A stretch of DNA of 10,919 bases from Pseudomonadota bacterium. Its GTDB lineage: Bacteria > Pseudomonadota > Gammaproteobacteria > Steroidobacterales > GCA-2729495. Positions within the stretch are counted from its first letter, which is position 1. Each line of letters opens with the position of its first letter. This document shows, one piece after another, positions 6,688 to 10,919 of this stretch. The DNA lies in NCBI GenBank assembly GCA_030836925.1, contig JAUPLK010000027.1:1-10919 (forward strand), given 5' to 3'. Made by a program: the position numbers and the translations under genes. The notes under the pieces were generated by a model. It worked only from the letters and a program-made list of their open reading frames with translations, ran no database searches and was not told where the DNA came from.

Positions 6688-7074
6688 ATGAGCGAGCCGA
6701 GACTGATTCGAAAATACGTCAACCGCCGACTTTATGACACGGCACAAAGCCGTTACGTCAACCTGGATGATCTGCGCGAGCTGATCACCAAGGGTTCCCA
6801 GGTCAAGGTGGTGGAACAAGCCACCGGAGTCGACATCACGACGCCCGTACTTCTGCAGATCATCGCCGAGACGCAGCGCGGCCATACGCCCCTGCTGTCA
6901 GCCGAGTTTCTCGCCACGATGATCAGGCTGGGTGCGCTTGATCGTGATCCAGAGCTTCCGGGGCGCCTTGATCGCGCACTCAGAAGTTTGCTGGACAAGC
7001 AGAATCCTGTGGCATCTGCGCAAGGCAGTGGCGCAAATGTGTCGATGGCGGCTGCAGCCGGTTACACCGCCTGA
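6688..7074 (+). CDS. phaR: PhaR-like polyhydroxyalkanoate synthesis regulator (128 aa)
   Basis: Proteins with this fold bind DNA and PHB granules and repress phasin and PHA genes until polymer is present. Residues 5-63 match the PHB/PHA accumulation regulator DNA-binding domain (PHB_acc_N): RLIRKYVNRRLYDTAQSRYV at 5-24, a following LDDLREL, VDITTPVLLQIIAET at 48-62. A short stretch resembling the start of the second domain follows (LLSAEFLATMIRLGAL, 69-84), then an Arg/Leu-rich helix and a Gly/Ala-rich end. The protein is shorter than Ralstonia PhaR (about 180 aa) and lacks most of its C-terminal part. The start is ATG 6688 with an excellent GGAGG at 8 nt; a TTG at 6622 in the same frame is unlikely. 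It lies 193 nt after dksA and converges with pnp 42 nt away. No pha or phb gene is in the window, so the PHA role is inferred from family membership only. Confidence 0.85.
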   Translation: MSEPRLIRKYVNRRLYDTAQSRYVNLDDLRELITKGSQVKVVEQATGVDITTPVLLQIIAETQRGHTPLLSAEFLATMIRLGALDRDPELPGRLDRALRSLLDKQNPVASAQGSGANVSMAAAAGYTA

Positions 7075-7109
7075 GCCGCCACCAAAGGCGCAAGATCCAG
7101 CAGGGCAAA

Positions 7110-7131
7110 CTGGACGTCAGGCGGCGTCCAG
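7110..7131 (-). terminator. weak hairpin at the pnp stop codon, in the pnp/phaR convergent gap
   Basis: CTGGACG (7110-7116), an 8-nt loop holding the pnp stop codon, then CGTCCAG (7125-7131). On the minus strand only TTTG follows and on the plus strand TCCCCTC, so it lacks a good T-tract in either direction. It could halt or protect transcript ends but is a poor intrinsic terminator. I see no better one in the 42-nt gap between phaR and pnp. Confidence 0.25.
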
Positions 7132-9198
7132 TCCCCTCATGCTCAGGCGAACCCTGCCCTGACGGTCCACTTCAAGGACCTTCACGCGCACGACATCGCC
7201 TTCGTTGAGCTTGTCACCGACCCGCTCTACCCGTTCATCTGAAATTTGCGAGATGTGCACCAGACCGTCGCGGCCTGGAAGAATCGTCACAAAGGCACCG
7301 AAATCCATCAAACGGGCGACTTTACCCTCGTAGATCCGGCCTACTTCGACATCCGCGGTGATCAGTTCAATCCGCTGCTTGGCCTCGCGACCGGCAGCTG
7401 CCTGAACAGATGCGATCTTCACCGTACCGTCATTATCGATATCGATGGTTGCACCCGTCTCCTCGGTGATCGCGCGAATGACCGAGCCACCCTTCCCGAT
7501 GACGTCGCGGATTTTTTCCGGATCAATCCGCATCATGATGATGGTCGGCGCCCAGTCAGACATCTCCTGGCGATGTACGGGGAGGACCTTGTTCATCTCC
7601 TCGAGGATATGCAAACGGCCCTCACGTGCCTGCGCGAGCGCGTCCTGCATGATTTCACGCGTAATGCCGTCGATCTTGATGTCCATCTGCAGCGCCGTCA
7701 CGCCCGTCGCACTGCCTGCCACCTTGAAATCCATGTCACCCAGATGATCTTCATCACCCAGGATGTCGGTAAGCACCTTGTAGCTGTCGCCGTCCTTGAT
7801 CAGACCCATGGCCACACCGGCAACCGGGGCCACCAGCGGAACGCCGGCATCCATCAGGGCCAGGCTGGTACCGCATACAGAGGCCATCGAACTGGAGCCA
7901 TTTGATTCGGTGATTTCGGAGACAACGCGCACGACGTACGGAAAGGTCTGCATATCCGGCAACACGGCCTGGATGCCGCGACGGGCCAGGCGACCGTGGC
8001 CGATCTCGCGCCGTTTGGGCGACCCCACACGACCGGTTTCATTGACGCTGTACGGAGGAAAGTTGTAGTGAAGCATGAAGCGGTCACGGTACTCACCGGT
8101 GATCGCGTCGATGATCTGGGCGTCGCGGTCCGTACCCAGCGTGGCCACGACCAGCGCCTGCGTTTCACCACGGGTGAACAGTGCGGAGCCGTGTGTCCGG
8201 GGCAGGATACCGGTCTTAACGGCGATCGGTCGCACCGTGCGGGTGTCGCGTCCATCGATGCGCGGCTGACCGGCAAGAATCTGGCCCCGTACGATCTTCT
8301 TCTCAAGCCGGGAAAGTTCCCCGCCGATCTCGTCTTTGCTCGGACCGCCCTCGACCAGCAAGGCAGCAATCGTCTGTTCCTTGATCCTGGCGACTTCGCC
8401 ATAGCGGAGCTGCTTGTCATGAATCCTGTAGGCGACCGCGAACCGGTCGCCAACCGCAGCGGCAACCGCTGCAGCCAGTTCCGGATTGCTGGCCGGCGGC
8501 TGCCAGTCCCATACCGGCTTGCCCGCTTCGGCAGCAAGTTCACGGATCGCCTCGATGGCCACCTGCATCTGGGCGTGACCAAACATCACCGCATCCAGCA
8601 TGACCTTTTCCGGCAGCTGGTTGGCGGATGATTCCACCATCAATACGGCCTTGGACGTACCTGCCACCACAAGGTCGAGCTTCGAGGAAGCCAACTGTGC
8701 GGCCGACGGATTGAGCACGAACTTGTCGTCGATATACCCGACCCGTGCGGCACCAATCGGTCCCATGAACGGCGCGCCGGTGAGTGCAACGGCAGCCGAA
8801 GCGCCGAGAATTGCAGGAATATCTGAATCGATCTGCGGATCGACCGATATGACAGTAGCGATCACCTGGACTTCGTTGAGAAAACCCTTGGGGAACAGCG
8901 GGCGCAGTGGACGATCGATCAGGCGCGAAACCAGCGTCTCTTTCTCGCTGGGACGACCCTCACGCCGGAAAAACCCGCCAGGAATACGGCCTGCAGCGAA
9001 GGTCTTTTCCTGATAGTCGATAGTCAGTGGAAAGAAGTCCTTGCCAGGTACGGCCTCCTTCTTCGCCACGGCTGTAACCAGCACGATGGTATCGCCGATG
9101 CTCACGACGACGGCACCACCAGCCTGCCTGGCGATCTCGCCGGTTTCGATGGTTACCTGATGTTCACCGTATGGAAAAGACTTTTTGACTATAGCCAC
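7117..9198 (-). CDS. pnp: polynucleotide phosphorylase (PNPase, 693 aa)
   Basis: PNPase degrades RNA 3'-to-5' with inorganic phosphate, releasing nucleoside diphosphates, as a trimer and in the degradosome. Domains in order: RNase PH-like 1 (about 1-145, with FFRREGRPSEKETLVSRLIDRP at 76-97), a helical linker domain (about 150-300), catalytic RNase PH-like 2 (about 310-540), KH (about 550-612, IGKGG at 567-571) and S1 (about 618-690). Asp484, Asp490 and Lys492 in GDEDHLGDMDFK match E. coli Asp486, Asp492 and Lys494. Length is close to E. coli (711 aa); the protein ends right after S1. The start is GTG at 9198 with GAGG 8 nt upstream, giving MAIVKKSFPYGEHQV. It follows rpsO by 107 nt, as in most gammaproteobacteria, and a 10-bp hairpin lies in that gap. 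Confidence 0.98.
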   Translation of the reverse strand: MAIVKKSFPYGEHQVTIETGEIARQAGGAVVVSIGDTIVLVTAVAKKEAVPGKDFFPLTIDYQEKTFAAGRIPGGFFRREGRPSEKETLVSRLIDRPLRPLFPKGFLNEVQVIATVISVDPQIDSDIPAILGASAAVALTGAPFMGPIGAARVGYIDDKFVLNPSAAQLASSKLDLVVAGTSKAVLMVESSANQLPEKVMLDAVMFGHAQMQVAIEAIRELAAEAGKPVWDWQPPASNPELAAAVAAAVGDRFAVAYRIHDKQLRYGEVARIKEQTIAALLVEGGPSKDEIGGELSRLEKKIVRGQILAGQPRIDGRDTRTVRPIAVKTGILPRTHGSALFTRGETQALVVATLGTDRDAQIIDAITGEYRDRFMLHYNFPPYSVNETGRVGSPKRREIGHGRLARRGIQAVLPDMQTFPYVVRVVSEITESNGSSSMASVCGTSLALMDAGVPLVAPVAGVAMGLIKDGDSYKVLTDILGDEDHLGDMDFKVAGSATGVTALQMDIKIDGITREIMQDALAQAREGRLHILEEMNKVLPVHRQEMSDWAPTIIMMRIDPEKIRDVIGKGGSVIRAITEETGATIDIDNDGTVKIASVQAAAGREAKQRIELITADVEVGRIYEGKVARLMDFGAFVTILPGRDGLVHISQISDERVERVGDKLNEGDVVRVKVLEVDRQGRVRLSMRGLDAA

Positions 9199-9238
9199 AA
9201 TGAATTCCTCAACTGTTCTGGCAAGGCAATGGAGAGAG

Positions 9239-9270
9239 GGACCAGTCGTCCGTCAAGGGCCGACTGGTCC
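9239..9270 (-). promoter_or_regulatory. 10-bp hairpin in the rpsO-pnp intergenic region, candidate mRNA processing site
   Basis: GGACCAGTCG (9239-9248), 12-nt loop, CGACTGGTCC (9261-9270): a perfect 10-bp stem lying 41 nt before the pnp GTG. On the minus strand it is followed by CTCTCTCC, not a T-tract, so it is not a normal intrinsic terminator. In E. coli the pnp leader contains an RNase III-cleaved stem used in PNPase autoregulation, and the position here is comparable. That this hairpin does the same job is inference. Confidence 0.5.
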
Positions 9271-9305
9271 AAAATAACCCGGAGCGGTAAGAACCCGGCG
9301 CCTGA

Positions 9306-9575
9306 CTAGCGGCGCAGACCAAGCTTCTCGATCAGGCTCTTGTAGCGTTCGACATCGGTCGAACGCAGATAATCGAGCAGCCTGCGCCGCTGATTAACAA
9401 GACGAAGCAAACCCTGACGGGAATGATGGTCTTTCTGGTGACGGGAAAAGTGATCAGTCAACTCTGTAATGCGGGCGGACATCAATGCAACCTGCACCTC
9501 AGGCGAACCTGTATCAGCCGCACTACGGCGGTACTCACCAACAATCTTGCTCTTCGCTTCAGCCGTGTGGGGCAT
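9306..9575 (-). CDS. rpsO: 30S ribosomal protein S15 (89 aa)
   Basis: S15 is a primary 16S rRNA-binding protein of the central domain and nucleates platform assembly with S6/S18. The 89-residue length equals E. coli S15. Seen are the family motif TGSPEVQVALMSARI at 22-36, LTDHFSRHQKDHHSRQGLL at 38-56 with the His/Asp/Ser residues that contact rRNA, LVNQRRRLLDYL at 58-69, and the basic C-terminus. The ATG at 9575 (MPHTAEAK) is chosen over an in-frame start 24 nt upstream because of family length and a purine-rich AGGAGAAGG just before it. The gene lies between truB and pnp in the conserved order. Confidence 0.97.
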   Translation of the reverse strand: MPHTAEAKSKIVGEYRRSAADTGSPEVQVALMSARITELTDHFSRHQKDHHSRQGLLRLVNQRRRLLDYLRSTDVERYKSLIEKLGLRR

Positions 9576-9630
9576 ATTCCAGCCTTCTCCTGTTGCCAAC
9601 TCTTGATATCAGCCTGTGTAAACGGGCGCT

Positions 9631-9636
9631 ATTCTA
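9631..9636 (-). promoter_or_regulatory. possible -10 element upstream of rpsO
   Basis: On the minus strand TAGAAT (5 of 6 matches to TATAAT) lies in the 73-nt truB-rpsO gap, about 55 nt before the rpsO start. No good -35 is visible at the right distance. E. coli has an rpsO promoter in the equivalent place, which is the main reason for listing it. Confidence 0.25.
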
Positions 9637-9648
9637 ACCATGTATCGG

Positions 9649-10614
9649 TCACAGGGATAGCCGAGAGCCAGGGAGCCCGCTACCCGAAGCGCCCGAATCA
9701 TGGGCCAGCAGGCGGCGTGGCAGCAGCCGACCGTCAGCCATGACCTCACCCATGCCAAAAAAGCGGCTGTGATCCGCATAGAGGCGGACCATGCCTGCCG
9801 GCATACCGGCCGGTACCGGAACCTGACTGCCACACAGCAGGAGATCGACCTCATGCGATCCCAGCCGGATAAGTGGCCACTTCCCCGCGACCTCGTCCAG
9901 CGGCCGCAGAAGCGCATCCAGTACCTCTGTACCCTGCTCGGCAGCATTGAGGCACTGCTCCGTCGTCAGCATGGCAGACTCCGCAAAGGAGCCCACAGCA
10001 GTCCGACGCAGCTCGATCACATGCGCCAGAGATCCAAGCAATACAGCAAGATCCTCAATCAAAACACGGATATACGTACCCTTGCTGCAGGTCACACGGA
10101 ACAAGGGCGTCACCGGATCAAACTGCTCGAGCGCAAAGCTGTAGATCTCCACCGGCCGGGCAGCGCGCTCGACCTCCCGGCCTGCCCGGGCTATTTCATG
10201 GAGTCGCTGACCCTGATGCTTCAGGGCCGAATACATCGGTGGGACCTGCTGGATCGGCCCCGTCAATCGACCCATCGCCAGCCGGAGTGTCGCCTCATTC
10301 GGGATCAGGACATCGGTCGTTGAGACAACCGTACCGTCGGAATCCGCCGTATCGGTCCGGGCGCCGAAGCGGGCACGCACCAGGTAGGTCTTGTCCGCCC
10401 CAAGCAGATAACCGGAGAACTTGGTCGCTTCACCAAAGCAAAGAGGCAGCATGCCGCTCGCAAGGGGGTCAAGGCTGCCGGTATGCCCAGCCTTGAGCGC
10501 GCCATAAATCCACTTCAGCTTCTGCAGCGCCGCATTCGAGGTAATCCCGGACGGCTTGTCGAGCAGCAAAAGCCCATCAACTTTTCGACGCACCTTCCGT
10601 GGCTCGGCCACCAT
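9649..10614 (-). CDS. truB: tRNA pseudouridine-55 synthase TruB (321 aa)
   Basis: TruB isomerises uridine 55 in the T-loop of tRNAs and also acts as a tRNA chaperone. Numbering from ATG 10614: GLLLLDKPSGITSNAALQKLK at 14-34, GHTGSLDPLASGMLP at 43-57 with catalytic Asp49 (E. coli Asp48), KTYLVRARFGARTDTADSDG at 75-94, and GTYIRVLIEDL in the second half of the catalytic domain; a PUA-like C-terminal region follows. I prefer ATG 10614, which has GGAGAGG just upstream and gives the E. coli-like N-terminus. A GTG at 10641 (330 aa) would overlap the rbfA stop codon as GTGA but has no ribosome site. The gene is co-directional and closely spaced with rbfA (23 nt) and rpsO (73 nt). Confidence 0.96.
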   Translation of the reverse strand: MVAEPRKVRRKVDGLLLLDKPSGITSNAALQKLKWIYGALKAGHTGSLDPLASGMLPLCFGEATKFSGYLLGADKTYLVRARFGARTDTADSDGTVVSTTDVLIPNEATLRLAMGRLTGPIQQVPPMYSALKHQGQRLHEIARAGREVERAARPVEIYSFALEQFDPVTPLFRVTCSKGTYIRVLIEDLAVLLGSLAHVIELRRTAVGSFAESAMLTTEQCLNAAEQGTEVLDALLRPLDEVAGKWPLIRLGSHEVDLLLCGSQVPVPAGMPAGMVRLYADHSRFFGMGEVMADGRLLPRRLLAHDSGASGSGLPGSRLSL

Positions 10615-10637
10615 CTGCCTCTCCGGCGTGCGGCCAT

Positions 10638-10919
10638 TCACGGTTTGTCAGCCGGGTCGATGTACCCATCATCGGCATCAGCCGGCAGATCGATCTTCGG
10701 TTCGCCAACCGCTGCATCGATCAGACGATCAAGCTCACGACTCTTTTCGCCCTGATCATCAAAACGAAAACGCAAATCGGGGACGGTTCGAGTACTCAGC
10801 TCGCGGGCAAGTTGTGAACGCAGAAACCCGCTTGCACGTTCAAGACCTGCCTGCAGGGCGGGGTCAGCGCCACCCTCACCATTCCACGTCGCATAGGAGA
10901 CCCAGGCAACACCGAGATC
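10638..10919 (-). CDS. rbfA: ribosome-binding factor A, C-terminal 93 residues (5' end outside window)
   Basis: RbfA is a KH-fold factor that binds immature 30S subunits and helps 16S rRNA 5'-end processing, notably in the cold. I translated it by hand: it is open to the right edge, ends at TGA 10640-10638, and shows DLGVAWVSYAT, then ALQAGLERASGFLRSQLARELSTR, then VPDLRFRFDD. This is the strand-helix-strand pattern of RbfA, including the Ala-Ser-Gly-Phe interhelical kink motif and the V-P-x-L-x-F strand. The tail beyond the KH fold is acidic (DLPADADDGYIDPADKP). It lies directly before truB, as in the nusA-infB-rbfA-truB-rpsO-pnp operon. Confidence 0.93.
   Translation of the reverse strand, partial: DLGVAWVSYATWNGEGGADPALQAGLERASGFLRSQLARELSTRTVPDLRFRFDDQGEKSRELDRLIDAAVGEPKIDLPADADDGYIDPADKP

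Noticed and set aside
7854..8582. 242-codon minus-strand frame inside pnp
   Set aside because: It is a shifted frame of the PNPase gene, low-complexity Arg/Pro/Ser-rich and without its own start signals.
9602..9616. GATATCAGCC near the rpsO leader shares 9 bases with the palindrome after dksA
   Set aside because: A single 9-base match with no symmetry in the second copy; not enough to call a shared operator.
9576..9648. S15 autoregulatory RNA structure in the rpsO leader
   Set aside because: I could not draw a convincing pseudoknot or double stem by eye; covariance-model searching would be needed.

Overview
The window is a roughly 60% G+C, densely packed chromosomal segment from a gammaproteobacterium. 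The evidence is the order smc-zipA-ligA (ZipA is essentially a gammaproteobacterial division protein), the ribosome/RNA cluster rbfA-truB-rpsO-pnp, a short YkvM-type QueF, and a DksA carrying a long Lys/Ala-rich N-terminal extension of the kind I recall from Xanthomonadales and relatives. A PhaR-type regulator hints at polyhydroxyalkanoate metabolism. I cannot name the genus from this sequence.

Layout: (1) 1-5048, minus strand: smc, zipA and the 5' part of ligA, almost without gaps (8-13 nt), read as one operon; ligA runs off the left edge. (2) 5049-7074, plus strand: three separate small genes, queF (preQ0 reductase, queuosine synthesis), dksA (RNA polymerase secondary-channel regulator, own sigma70-type promoter) and a phaR-like regulator. 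(3) 7117-10919, minus strand: the tail of the nusA-infB-type operon, rbfA (3' part only), truB, rpsO and pnp, covering 30S maturation, tRNA pseudouridine-55 formation, ribosomal protein S15 and RNA decay. phaR and pnp converge with only 42 nt between them; smc and queF diverge across about 98 nt.

All genes are recognisable housekeeping or regulatory families and none looks broken. I see no mobile element, CRISPR array, tRNA, rRNA, phage gene or toxin-antitoxin pair, and no new multi-gene system. The most interesting part is the 193-nt, relatively A+T-rich dksA-phaR intergenic region. It holds a perfect 16-bp palindrome, two perfect small hairpins ahead of phaR, and a strong hairpin followed by a T-rich tract that reads as an intrinsic terminator for MINUS-strand transcription, with an upstream segment that could pair alternatively in attenuator fashion. 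The simplest reading is that the rpsO-pnp transcript, which lacks a convincing terminator next to its stop codon, runs antisense across phaR and ends there. Two protein features also stand out: the +28 net-charge H1-like tail of DksA together with its two-cysteine (Cys/Thr/Cys/Ala) zinc-finger site, and a ZipA with a very short linker.
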